Part shown: positions 37,314 through 45,007 of the stretch, in pieces
Layout of the letters: each line of letters opens with the position of its first letter
Position numbering within the stretch: position 1 is the first letter of the stretch
DNA from: Burkholderiales bacterium
GTDB taxonomy: Bacteria; Pseudomonadota; Gammaproteobacteria; Burkholderiales; Casimicrobiaceae
Assembly: GCA_020853025.1 (NCBI GenBank)
Contig: JADYZP010000058.1
Span: 1-64,000 of the forward strand
Direction: 5' to 3'
Length of the DNA: 64,000 bases
Notes under the pieces: model-generated
The model's database searches: none
Seen by the model: only the letters and a program-made list of their open reading frames with translations
What the model was told of the DNA's origin: nothing
Made by a program: the position numbers and the translations under genes

Positions 37314-38774
37314 ATGGCCGCGACCCCTCGCCGCGAAAAAATGTCCGCCGTCGACACGGCGTGGCTGCGCATGGACCGGCCGCACAATCTGATGATGATT
37401 TGCGGCGTCCTGCTCTTCCGCAGGCGCGTTTCGCTCACCCGCCTGCGACGGGTGATCGCGCAACGGTTCCTGGTATTCAAGCGCTTCCGGCAGCGAGCGG
37501 TCGAGACCGCCGGAGCCACGTTCTGGCAGAGCGATGCGCACTTCGACATCGAGCGCCATGTCGTTCATACTGCTCTGCCCGGCCGCGCCGGTCACGACGA
37601 GCTGCAGGAACTGGTGTCGCGACTCGCCACGACGCCTCTCGATCCCGCACGGCCCATGTGGCAGTTTCACCTGGTCGACAATTTCGACGGCGGCAGTGCG
37701 CTGATTGCGCGCATTCACCATTCGTATGCCGACGGCATCGCGCTGGTGCGCGTCGTGCTGTCGATGACCGACGCAGGTCCGAATGGTCCGCCTGCGATGC
37801 CCTTCGCGCCGGCGCACCGGCGCGCCGAGCACGACGATGCGCTGTCGCACCTGCTGGCGCCGTTCTCGGGCGTCTTGAATACCGCGCGCAGGATCGGCGC
37901 GACCTTGGTCGAGAAGGGCGTCGAACTGTGGTCGGATCCATCGCGTGCCGTGGCGCTGGCGAGCCAGGGTTCGGCGCTTACCGCCGAGATCGCGAAACTG
38001 GCGTTGATGGCGCAGGATTCCCCGACACGATTCAAGGGCGCGCCCGGCATCGGCAAGCGCGTCGCATGGGCCGACCCACTGCCGCTTGACGAGGTCAAGG
38101 CTGTCGGACACGCGCTCGGCGCCTCGGTCAACGACGTACTGCTGTCGTGTGTCGCCGGCGCGCTGCGCGGTTACCTCGCCGACAAGGGCGACGCGACAGA
38201 CGCAGTGATGTTGCGCGCGCTCATTCCGGTCAATCTGCGTCCGGTCGAGAAGGCCTACCGGCTCGGCAACCAGTTCGGTCTCGTGTTTCTCGACCTGCCG
38301 ATCGGCATCGAAAATCCCGTCGAGCGGCTTTATGCAGTGCGCGCGAACATGAATGCGCTCAAGGGTTCGTATCAGCCGGTGCTGGCGCTGGGCCTGCTCG
38401 CGGCGATGGGCTCGGGCCCGAAAGCGCTGCAGGACGCCCTGCTGCAGGCGCTTGCGCGCAACGCATCGAGCGTGATGACCAATGTGCCGGGACCCCAGGA
38501 GCCGCTCTATCTTGCCGGTGCGCAGATCGAAAGCGTCATCGTCTGGGTGCCGCAATCCGGGGACATCGGCATGGGTGTTTCGATCATTTCATACAATGGC
38601 GCCGTTCAGTTCGGCCTTATCACCGACCGCGCGCTATGCCCCGATCCGGAACGTATCACCGCGCGCTTTCCCGCCGAATTCGAAAAGTTGCTGCTGGTGA
38701 CGCTGATGGCCACATGGCCGCGCGACGGGGAACTCGACCCGGCCGAAGCCGCGGAGGTCGCGCGAGCCAACTGA
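37314..38774 (+). CDS. Wax ester synthase / diacylglycerol acyltransferase (WS/DGAT)
   Basis: The 486-residue acyltransferase esterifies fatty alcohols or diacylglycerol with acyl-CoA. The catalytic HHSYADG (His135, His136, Asp140) is intact. Also present are PLDPARPMWQFHL (108-120), the C-terminal NVPGPQEPLYLAG motif, and IPVNLRPVEKAYRLGNQFG. All are features of the WS/DGAT family, whose members have about 450-490 residues. ATG 37314 has no good Shine-Dalgarno; ATG 37341 is an alternative. It is divergent from the acyl-CoA-binding protein gene. Whether the product is mainly wax ester or triacylglycerol cannot be read from the sequence. Confidence 0.93.
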   Translation: MAATPRREKMSAVDTAWLRMDRPHNLMMICGVLLFRRRVSLTRLRRVIAQRFLVFKRFRQRAVETAGATFWQSDAHFDIERHVVHTALPGRAGHDELQELVSRLATTPLDPARPMWQFHLVDNFDGGSALIARIHHSYADGIALVRVVLSMTDAGPNGPPAMPFAPAHRRAEHDDALSHLLAPFSGVLNTARRIGATLVEKGVELWSDPSRAVALASQGSALTAEIAKLALMAQDSPTRFKGAPGIGKRVAWADPLPLDEVKAVGHALGASVNDVLLSCVAGALRGYLADKGDATDAVMLRALIPVNLRPVEKAYRLGNQFGLVFLDLPIGIENPVERLYAVRANMNALKGSYQPVLALGLLAAMGSGPKALQDALLQALARNASSVMTNVPGPQEPLYLAGAQIESVIVWVPQSGDIGMGVSIISYNGAVQFGLITDRALCPDPERITARFPAEFEKLLLVTLMATWPRDGELDPAEAAEVARAN

Positions 38775-38775
38775 A

Positions 38776-38811
38776 GGAATCCGTTTCTCCGGTGCGAGGC
38801 GCCCGGATTCC
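38776..38811. terminator. Inverted repeat between convergent WS/DGAT and solute-binding protein genes
   Basis: A perfect 8-bp repeat GGAATCCG (38776-38783) and CGGATTCC (38804-38811) with a 20-base spacer fills the 61-base gap between the two convergent genes. There is no T-tract, so this is only a candidate bidirectional terminator. Confidence 0.3.
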
Positions 38812-38835
38812 GCAAGGCGCCGGCACGATCCGCGC

Positions 38836-39822
38836 TTACGGCCACGCCGGATACGTATTCGGCGCCTGGAACGCTTCCTTCAGGTACTGATTGAGTGGAA
38901 CCGTCAGCTCGCGGTTGTTGAACCACTTGGCGTAAATGCGACGGATCTCGCCGGACTGGAACAAATCGACAAGCGCGCGATTGACGATCCTCTCGAACTG
39001 GGGCTCGTTCCTGCGAAACATGATCGCATAGGGCTCGACCGACAGGTACTTGCCGACGACGGCGAAATCGTCCGGCTTGCTCGACTTCGAGATAAGTCCG
39101 TAGAGCAGTACGTCGTCCATCAGGAACGCCACCGCACCACCGTCCGCGACGGTCTTGAACGATTCGCCGTGGTCCTTCGACAGCACGATGTCGACCTTCA
39201 GTATGCGCTCGTCGTTCATTGCTCGAAGGAGCTTCTCGCTTGTCGTGCCCTGGGTCACGACGACACGTTTGCCGCGCAGATCCTCGAGCGAATTCACATT
39301 GGAGGACTTCCTGGCCAGCATCTTGATGCCGGCCACGAACGTCGTGTACGCGAAGGCAACCTGCTTTTGCCGGTCGCGCGTGTTGGTGGTGGACCCGCAT
39401 TCGAGGTCGATCTTGCCGTCGAGCAGCACCGAAATACGGTCGGAGGAGGTGACCGGAACGAATCGGATGTCGAGCCGCGACAGCTTGAGTTCACCCTTGA
39501 TCGCGTCGGCGACACGCAGGCACAGGTCCACCGAATACCCTTGCGGCTGCTTGTTTGCATCGAGGAAGGAGAACGGCACGCTCGACTCCCGCACGCCAAG
39601 CAGGAGGACGCCGGAATCACGGATGCGTCGCAGCGTGTCGATTTGCGCGGCCGGTTTTTGGGCTGCAACAGGTGTACTGGCCGATTTCGCCGGTGCCGCC
39701 CCGACCTGCGCCAGTGCCGGCGCGGTGACAATGGCGATGACGAAGCATGCGGCGGCAATCCCGGGCAAGCGCGCGCGGTCACCTCGCGTTGTCGCGTTCG
39801 AAAAAACGCTGCCCTTGCGCAC
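38836..39822 (-). CDS. Periplasmic amino-acid-type solute-binding protein (orphan)
   Basis: The 328-residue protein has a long signal peptide (cleavage probably after TAPALA, about residue 38) and a family-3 binding domain: GVRESSVPFSFLDANKQPQG, CLRVADAIK, and DLECGSTTNTRDRQK, a segment typical of glutamate/aspartate binders. GTG 39822 starts it, three bases after the TPR gene stop. There is no permease or ATPase next to it, so it either serves a distant transporter or acts as a sensor. Its placement in a lipid island is odd. Confidence 0.82.
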   Translation of the reverse strand: MRKGSVFSNATTRGDRARLPGIAAACFVIAIVTAPALAQVGAAPAKSASTPVAAQKPAAQIDTLRRIRDSGVLLLGVRESSVPFSFLDANKQPQGYSVDLCLRVADAIKGELKLSRLDIRFVPVTSSDRISVLLDGKIDLECGSTTNTRDRQKQVAFAYTTFVAGIKMLARKSSNVNSLEDLRGKRVVVTQGTTSEKLLRAMNDERILKVDIVLSKDHGESFKTVADGGAVAFLMDDVLLYGLISKSSKPDDFAVVGKYLSVEPYAIMFRRNEPQFERIVNRALVDLFQSGEIRRIYAKWFNNRELTVPLNQYLKEAFQAPNTYPAWP

Positions 39823-39825
39823 GGC

Positions 39826-40602
39826 CTATTCGAGCTCCGACTTCGCCAACTCGACATCGAGACGCTCCATGGCGTCGTGCGGTTTCAGCGACGCCGCTTT
39901 TTCGTACAACCGGCTCGCTTCGTCGATCTTGGCGTCACCGTAGAGCAGCAGGAGTCCGTTGCCGTATTCGATGTGCGTGATCGGGGACTCCGGAAACAGC
40001 TTCAACGCCTTCTGGTAGTACTCGACGGCGGACTCCTTTTTCGCGCCGTAGGTCAAGCCGGCGACGATGCCGCCGACCTTGCCGATGACCTCGGCCTGGT
40101 AGGAGCCATAGGCCGTATGCGCGTCCGCATGCCTGGCGTCCAGCTTCATCGCGGCCAACAGCGCCTCCTTGATCTTGCCGCCGAATCCCTGCGCGAGCGC
40201 CTTCGCCACGGAAATTTCCTGCCCGTAGCGCCCGAGCGCGTAGGCGTACAGGTAATGCGCATTGGCGTCCTTCGGAGCTGCGCGCCGCCGTTCATCAGCC
40301 ATGGCCACCGCCTCTTCCAGCAGCGCGAGCTTGGTCTTCTCGGCCTTCTCGAGGTGGCTCGCGTACACGGTCTGTGCCTTCACCGCCGCATTGACGCCGG
40401 CCCTTCCCGCCTCGATTCCCATCTCGACCGCCTGCGCAAATTCGCCGGCATGAAAGTGACGCCAGGCATCGATCACGGGCTTATCCGTGGGAAACGGCTC
40501 GCGGTCGCCCTTGTGCAGGCGTGCCCAGCACTTCTTCAGCGATGCCGCATCGTACGTGTAGGCCTTGTCGGGGTGCGGGAACTTCACCCATTTCTTCGCC
40601 AT
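39826..40602 (-). CDS. TPR-like repeat protein, hypothetical
   Basis: A 258-residue cytoplasmic protein without a signal peptide. It opens MAKKWVKFPHPDKAYTYDAA and is otherwise alpha-helical. Repeated TPR-like helix pairs run through residues about 95-250 (NAHYLYAYALGRYGQEIS, HADAHTAYGSYQAEVIG, SAVEYYQKALKLFPES, EASRLYEKAASLKPHD). It probably is a protein-interaction scaffold. It begins 24 bases after the TetR gene and 3 bases before the binding-protein gene on the minus strand, so these three are likely co-transcribed. Function unknown. Confidence 0.75.
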   Translation of the reverse strand: MAKKWVKFPHPDKAYTYDAASLKKCWARLHKGDREPFPTDKPVIDAWRHFHAGEFAQAVEMGIEAGRAGVNAAVKAQTVYASHLEKAEKTKLALLEEAVAMADERRRAAPKDANAHYLYAYALGRYGQEISVAKALAQGFGGKIKEALLAAMKLDARHADAHTAYGSYQAEVIGKVGGIVAGLTYGAKKESAVEYYQKALKLFPESPITHIEYGNGLLLLYGDAKIDEASRLYEKAASLKPHDAMERLDVELAKSELE

Positions 40603-40626
40603 GCTCTTCCCTTTGCAAATGCTGCG

Positions 40627-41283
40627 TCAGAGATAGTCCTCGCCCAGCCGCTCGATCAGCGCGCGGCCCTCGCCGACGAGGTAGGGCGCGATCAGGGCGA
40701 GCACATGATAGGCGGCATGGTCGAGGTTGGTTTCGCGGCTGCCGCTCTTGGTCGTGCCGTGCATGCCGATGATGCGCTGCCAGGACATCCAGTAGGTCGA
40801 CACCAGCGTCACGTTGGCCGCTAGTGCGCCGATCTCGCGCTCGCCGGCGGCCATCTGCCCGCTGCGCACGAGACTGCGGCACCACTCTAGCACGGTGCGC
40901 TCGCCGCGGCGGAGGAGGTCGGCGAAGCGCAGCGCGAGCTTGCGATTGCGCGAAGTGATCTGGTCGAGATCGCGGTACAGGAACCGATAGTCGTGCATTT
41001 TTTCGAACAGCAAATGCAGCAGAAACCACAGGTCCTCGACGCCGGGCGGCCGGCTGCCGGGCAACTCGAGCAACGGCAGAACGGCGGACTCGTAGGCGGC
41101 ATAGAGCTCACCGATGATGTCGTCCTTGTTGCGGAAATGGTAGTAGAGATTACCCGGACTGATGTTCATCTCGTCGGCGATATCCGCCGTCGTGATATTC
41201 GGCGCACCGAAGCCGTTGAACAGAGCGAGGCCGGTCTCGAGTATGCGCGCGCGCGTGCGGCGAGGCGCCTTAGGTTGCGCCAT
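40627..41283 (-). CDS. TetR/AcrR family transcriptional regulator
   Basis: About 218 residues from ATG 41283, which has GGGAG at 6 bases; ATG 41295 has none. The N-terminal TetR domain reads RARILETGLALFNGFG...TTADIADEMNISPGNLYYHF, a complete helix-turn-helix. The C-terminal ligand domain is not recognisable beyond helices. It lies between the patatin-like lipase and the TPR gene, in the granule region. In other bacteria TetR-type PhaD regulators control PHA genes, so a role here in sensing acyl groups is plausible but unproven. Confidence 0.87.
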   Translation of the reverse strand: MAQPKAPRRTRARILETGLALFNGFGAPNITTADIADEMNISPGNLYYHFRNKDDIIGELYAAYESAVLPLLELPGSRPPGVEDLWFLLHLLFEKMHDYRFLYRDLDQITSRNRKLALRFADLLRRGERTVLEWCRSLVRSGQMAAGEREIGALAANVTLVSTYWMSWQRIIGMHGTTKSGSRETNLDHAAYHVLALIAPYLVGEGRALIERLGEDYL

Positions 41284-41349
41284 TTGGACTCCCATCCATG
41301 GCGCTGTGCCGTGAGGGCATCGGCATCGCGGCCTCGCTCGGGCGCGGAT

Positions 41350-42651
41350 TCAGCGCGCGGACGTCACCGCGCGCTCGAGCTGGTCGAGGGTATGTCGCAA
41401 CTCCCGCTTTGTCTGCCGGACATTCGCGCGCGCGACGTCCGGTCGCAGCGGGCGTGCGTCGGTGAGCGCCATACCGATGACACGATCAGAATCGTTGAGC
41501 CGATCGTGGCGTATCGTAATGCCGTGTCGGCGCAATAGCGGCGCCATCGCGCCGGCGCGGGTGATCAGGTTCTGACGCGTCTTGGCAAATGCGATCGCAC
41601 ACAACCGCCTGCGCTGCGAATAGCTGAAAATGTTCGCGAAGAACATGTCGGCATCCTCACGGTCCGGCTCGAACAGCAGGATGCTGGCGTCGGGGTACTG
41701 GCGTGCGTACTTTTCCATGCCTACCTTCATCCGCGAGTGGATGATCGCGCGGAAGGTCTGGCCGAGCACCAGCGGCAGTCCGCCTTGGCTCAGACGGTCT
41801 TTGCGCCGATGCCCGCGCCGCAATGCCGAACTGGCGTCAAAGGGAACCAGCGGATTCACGCAAAGAAGCAAACGCACACCCTCGTCGAGAGCGACTGACG
41901 CATGCAGCGTCTTGTTGAGCGCACCGTCGACGTAGAAATCGCCGTCGATCGCGACCGGGGGGAAGAGCCCCGGCAATGCAGACGAGGCTTCGATCGCTCG
42001 CGAAATCGGAACATGCGCCTGGTGATGCGGCCCGAAGGTGACCGGAGCACCCGTGTCGAGATTGGTCGCCACCAGGAACAGCTTGCGCGGCAACTTGCGA
42101 AAATCGTTGGTGCGTCCCGGCGCCGCAAACAGCCTGGCGAGAAAATCGTCGATCGCGCCATTGTCGAATACGCCGGTCGGGATCGCCTTGGCCAGCGTCG
42201 CGAAGGACTCGATCACGCCGCGATGAAACGGATCGCGCAGGTATTGCATCGTGGCCCGCATGACGAGCGCCGGAAGCGCAACCAGGCAACGGCCGAACTC
42301 GGCGAACGCGGGCCTCAGAAAAATCTCCGGCTTCATCGCGGCGTCTGCACCGTCTTCGATGAACAGTCGGTACATCTGCGCCGGCGAGATGCCGTTGGCG
42401 AGCGCCGCGGCTACGAAGCCACCGGAAGAAACACCGACGTAGACGTCGAGCGCATTGAGATCGAGACCGTCGAGCGAATCGGCGAGCGCCAGCAGTGCGC
42501 CGACTTCGTAGATGCCGCCCAACGGGCCACCGCCGGCGAGCGCCAGACCGATTTCCGACGGCCTATGCACAGCCCGCCGGCCGCCCGGCAACCGCGTGCG
42601 CCCGCGCTTGCGGGTTCTCGTTCCGCGACCGGAGGCAGTTTCGTCCGGCAT
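41350..42651 (-). CDS. Patatin-like phospholipase/lipase
   Basis: About 433 residues from ATG 42651 (an AGGAGA is 3-4 bases upstream). The patatin fold is shown by the glycine-rich oxyanion loop LALAGGGPLGGIYEVGALLAL, the nucleophile GVSSGG with Ser75, and the catalytic aspartate in YVDGAL. An arginine-rich N-terminus of about 30 residues precedes it. No signal peptide or membrane segment is seen. Members hydrolyse phospholipids or act on granules: some PHA depolymerases and lipid-droplet lipases are patatin-like. With two phasins and WS/DGAT close by, a role in mobilising stored lipid is plausible. Confidence 0.85.
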   Translation of the reverse strand: MPDETASGRGTRTRKRGRTRLPGGRRAVHRPSEIGLALAGGGPLGGIYEVGALLALADSLDGLDLNALDVYVGVSSGGFVAAALANGISPAQMYRLFIEDGADAAMKPEIFLRPAFAEFGRCLVALPALVMRATMQYLRDPFHRGVIESFATLAKAIPTGVFDNGAIDDFLARLFAAPGRTNDFRKLPRKLFLVATNLDTGAPVTFGPHHQAHVPISRAIEASSALPGLFPPVAIDGDFYVDGALNKTLHASVALDEGVRLLLCVNPLVPFDASSALRRGHRRKDRLSQGGLPLVLGQTFRAIIHSRMKVGMEKYARQYPDASILLFEPDREDADMFFANIFSYSQRRRLCAIAFAKTRQNLITRAGAMAPLLRRHGITIRHDRLNDSDRVIGMALTDARPLRPDVARANVRQTKRELRHTLDQLERAVTSAR

Positions 42652-42711
42652 GTCTCTCCTCATCGTTTGCAGGACCACCGGATGCTCGCTGATGCGGCGG
42701 GAGGTTCCCTT

Positions 42712-42741
42712 GCGAAGGGGGCGCCCAAGCGTCCCCTTCGC
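42712..42741. terminator. Strong hairpin downstream of the second phasin
   Basis: A perfect 9-bp stem GCGAAGGGG/CCCCTTCGC with a 12-base loop lies between the end of the phasin gene (42761) and the start of the patatin gene (42651), both on the minus strand. No T-run follows, so it may be a partial terminator or an mRNA-processing or stability element separating the highly expressed phasin from the lipase. Confidence 0.4.
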
Positions 42742-42760
42742 GTGCAATGGTAGCGGAGAA

Positions 42761-43249
42761 CTACTTCTTCGTGGCGGCCTTCACCTTGCGAGCACCGCGC
42801 TTGACGGGTTTCGCGCCGCGCGCTTTCGTGCCGCGCTTGGCCTGACCCACACGCTTCTTCGCTGCCGTTTTCGCCTTGGTTGCCGGCACCGGCTTCAGCA
42901 TCGCCGGCAAGGTCACCTTCGGCAACGACTTGGGAAGATTGGTCTGGACCAGCGTGACCGCGGTGTCGGCAGCCTGCCTGACGGTGGAAGACACCGTGCT
43001 GCGCGCCTGCTTCCACAGCGAATTGGCCTTCGTGAACGAATCCTCGAGCGTGTGGCCGACCATGCGGATCGTACGCGATTCGACGGCAGTTCCTTCCTTG
43101 ACCAGCGTGCGGAACATGCTGCTGCCTTCGGCTTGCGCCCATTCGCGCGAGACCACCGCCGCGCCCAGACTGGCGAGCCATACCTGTCGCGACGCATTGA
43201 ACACCGCGTCGCCGATCGGTGTGCTGCGGGTTTGCATCGAGTTAAGCAT
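42761..43249 (-). CDS. Second phasin family protein with basic AKP-rich tail
   Basis: About 162 residues from ATG 43249, which follows AGGAG. The phasin core includes DAVFNASRQVWLASLGAAVV and a helical central part. The C-terminal 50 residues are a lysine/alanine/arginine/proline-rich tail (KAKTAAKKRVGQAKRGTKAR and onward) of the PhaF/histone H1-like type. Such phasins coat granules and attach them to DNA for segregation. Together with the phasin at 36334 it gives the island two granule coats. Confidence 0.85.
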   Translation of the reverse strand: MLNSMQTRSTPIGDAVFNASRQVWLASLGAAVVSREWAQAEGSSMFRTLVKEGTAVESRTIRMVGHTLEDSFTKANSLWKQARSTVSSTVRQAADTAVTLVQTNLPKSLPKVTLPAMLKPVPATKAKTAAKKRVGQAKRGTKARGAKPVKRGARKVKAATKK

Positions 43250-43428
43250 TATCGTTTCTCCTGTACGTGGCGCGCGGACGATTGCCGTGCCTTCACCGTT
43301 CAATTTACGCATATCGCCTAGAGCATTCACACTAAAGGGCGCGGTGCTTCAGCCGCCGGAGGCCAGGACGTTCGCGAGGCACGTCGCAAGCGCGCTTTCA
43401 CCCTATGGCGACGCACTCGACAATACAA

Positions 43429-43482
43429 TCTAGCAGGTCGAACGACCGGCGGCGGCACGGCGCAATGCGATGACCTGCTAGA
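43429..43482. repeat. 11-bp perfect inverted repeat between divergent granule genes
   Basis: TCTAGCAGGTC (43429-43439) and GACCTGCTAGA (43472-43482) form a perfect inverted repeat with a 32-base spacer. It lies in the 268-base gap between the divergent second phasin and the FFLEELY-motif gene, about 35 bases upstream of the latter. A TACAAT box (43424-43429) overlaps the left arm. It may be a regulator-binding dyad (two half-sites three helical turns apart) or an RNA hairpin in one leader. Confidence 0.6.
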
Positions 43483-43517
43483 CTCGTTGCTCCGAACGTT
43501 GCCCCGTCAATTCGCCG

Positions 43518-44276
43518 ATGGCAGATCAGGATCCGGCCCCGAGCGCGCGCAGCGCGCTGGTGCGTGAACTCCAGCGTGTGCAACGTCTGCACGAGGAGCG
43601 CAAGGTCAATCCGATACTTGTCGGCGCACTCGACCGCCTTGCGAACTGGCAGGCGCGGCGGCTGCGCATGACCTATGCGGATCTGGCGGCCGATCCGCGC
43701 TTCACCGCGGCTATAGAGTTCTTCCAGAACGATCTCTACGGCAGCGCGGATTTCAGCCGCCGCGATGCCGATCTGGCGCGTGTCGTTCCGGTGATGGTGA
43801 AGATGCTGCCCGAAAGCGTCATCCGGACTACCGCATCCGCGATGGAGCTCAACGGGTTGTCGCAGGAACTCGATCGCGTCCTGCTCGCGCGCTTGCCACG
43901 GGCCGACGGCTATTTCACCGTGGCCGAGTACTGCAAGGCGTATCGGCGGGCGGGAAACTTTCCGTTGCGCGGCCGTCAGATCAGGCTGATTGGGGAGATC
44001 GGGCAGGCACTCGATCGCTTTGTCGGGAAGCCGCTGGTGCGCACTGCGCTGGCGATGATGCGGCAGCCCGCGCGGCTGGCGGGGATGTCGGCGTTGCAGG
44101 ACTTCCTCGAGCGCGGCTTCGCCGCGTTCCGCGACATGGGCGGCGCCGAAGCGTTCCTGCGTACGATCGACGAGCGCGAAACGCAGATCATGGAGGCGAT
44201 CATCGGCGGCGCCATCGATCCCTTTCCCGATCCGCTGATGTTCCGACTGTCGCAGCCGGCGACCGAGCGGTTCTGA
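43518..44276 (+). CDS. FFLEELY-motif family protein
   Basis: A 252-residue cytoplasmic protein without signal or membrane segments. The segment RFTAAIEFFQNDLYGSADFS followed by RRDADLARVVPVM resembles the FFLEELY-motif family known from proteobacteria, whose function is not established. The rest is helical, and ends with DPFPDPLMFRLSQPATERF. Its position between a phasin and the PHA-granule-associated protein gene suggests a link with storage granules, but that is inference. Confidence 0.7.
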   Translation: MADQDPAPSARSALVRELQRVQRLHEERKVNPILVGALDRLANWQARRLRMTYADLAADPRFTAAIEFFQNDLYGSADFSRRDADLARVVPVMVKMLPESVIRTTASAMELNGLSQELDRVLLARLPRADGYFTVAEYCKAYRRAGNFPLRGRQIRLIGEIGQALDRFVGKPLVRTALAMMRQPARLAGMSALQDFLERGFAAFRDMGGAEAFLRTIDERETQIMEAIIGGAIDPFPDPLMFRLSQPATERF

Positions 44277-44328
44277 AAGCCCGGCCGTGGCGCCGATCCG
44301 CTGACCGCAGGCGCCGCGCCCTCCGCGT

Positions 44329-44610
44329 TCAGGCCTCGCCCAGTAGTCGGTCGAGCTGGGCGGTGATTTCTCTTTCGAGCGCCGGCTTCAGCGGCGTCAG
44401 CAGCCAGCCGAGACTGACGTCGAGCGCGATTCTGTCGCGGCCGACGAGCATGCGACCGGCAATGCCGGGGCGTTCGAAATCAACGTGGTCTCCGTCCCAT
44501 TCGTAGGCGAGTGCAAAGCGCTTGTTCAGGTCCTTGGCGATTTTCTCGGCAACCGACTTCGCCTTCCTGTGCGAAAGCACGTGCTTGCGCGCGATCGAGA
44601 TGGTGGCCAT
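44329..44610 (-). CDS. Polyhydroxyalkanoic acid system family protein (PHA_gran_rgn)
   Basis: A 93-residue protein that fits the PHA-granule-region family: MATISIARKHVLSHRKAKSV, then AEKIAKDLNKRFALAYEWDG and RIALDVSLGWLLTPLKPALE. The fold is probably a small alpha/beta domain. An AGGAGG site precedes the ATG. These proteins occur next to PHA granule genes, but the mechanism is unknown. It is convergent with the FFLEELY gene. Confidence 0.85.
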   Translation of the reverse strand: MATISIARKHVLSHRKAKSVAEKIAKDLNKRFALAYEWDGDHVDFERPGIAGRMLVGRDRIALDVSLGWLLTPLKPALEREITAQLDRLLGEA

Positions 44611-44829
44611 CGGGTCGTTCCTCCTCGGTCAAGTATAGCCAACCGCCGGCACGACATGCGTGCCGCCCGAGCGCGATCGTTGCCAGCAGCGAAGCGACCC
44701 CTGCGCTCCCGGCGCGACGATCAGCGGATCGAGATGCGCGACCGCGACGCCACGCTCGCTGCCCACGCACAAGGGCCGCATCGGTCCCTCGGGACGGCCC
44801 GGCGGTGCTGACATGAAGGATGTCGAAAT
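44611..44829. other. Non-coding gap upstream of the fatty-acid operon
   Basis: With the promoter region to 45007 this gap is about 400 bases. A minus-strand frame (44629-44895) is open but has no Shine-Dalgarno, no recognisable domain and biased composition. I see no RNA gene, terminator or repeat that I can support in this part. Confidence 0.5.
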
Positions 44830-44858
44830 TTGACAGGCATCAGAAACAAACATAAGAT
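44830..44858 (+). promoter_or_regulatory. Promoter of the TetR-fadE operon with overlapping dyad
   Basis: A perfect TTGACA (44830-44835) and TAAGAT (44853-44858) are 17 bases apart. A second TATAAT sits at 44870-44875 without a good -35. The near-palindrome TGTCGAAATTTGACA (44821-44835) overlaps the -35 and is a candidate operator for the TetR protein encoded just downstream. The leader to ATG 45008 is about 140 bases. Confidence 0.65.
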
Positions 44859-45007
44859 TCAAACGGTCGTATAATTCAATTGGCAGCGACTTCATGACTC
44901 ATGGCCGACCGACGCATCGACCGCGTCGGCCGTGACGACACGGTTTGCGCTTCGGGCGCGTTGGATTGCGCCCCGGCGACAGCGAAACCGATCGGAAGGA
45001 GGCGACG

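Noticed and set aside
44629-44895. Minus-strand 88-codon frame upstream of the TetR-fadE operon.
   Set aside because: No Shine-Dalgarno or known motif, and it runs across a convincing promoter for the other strand.
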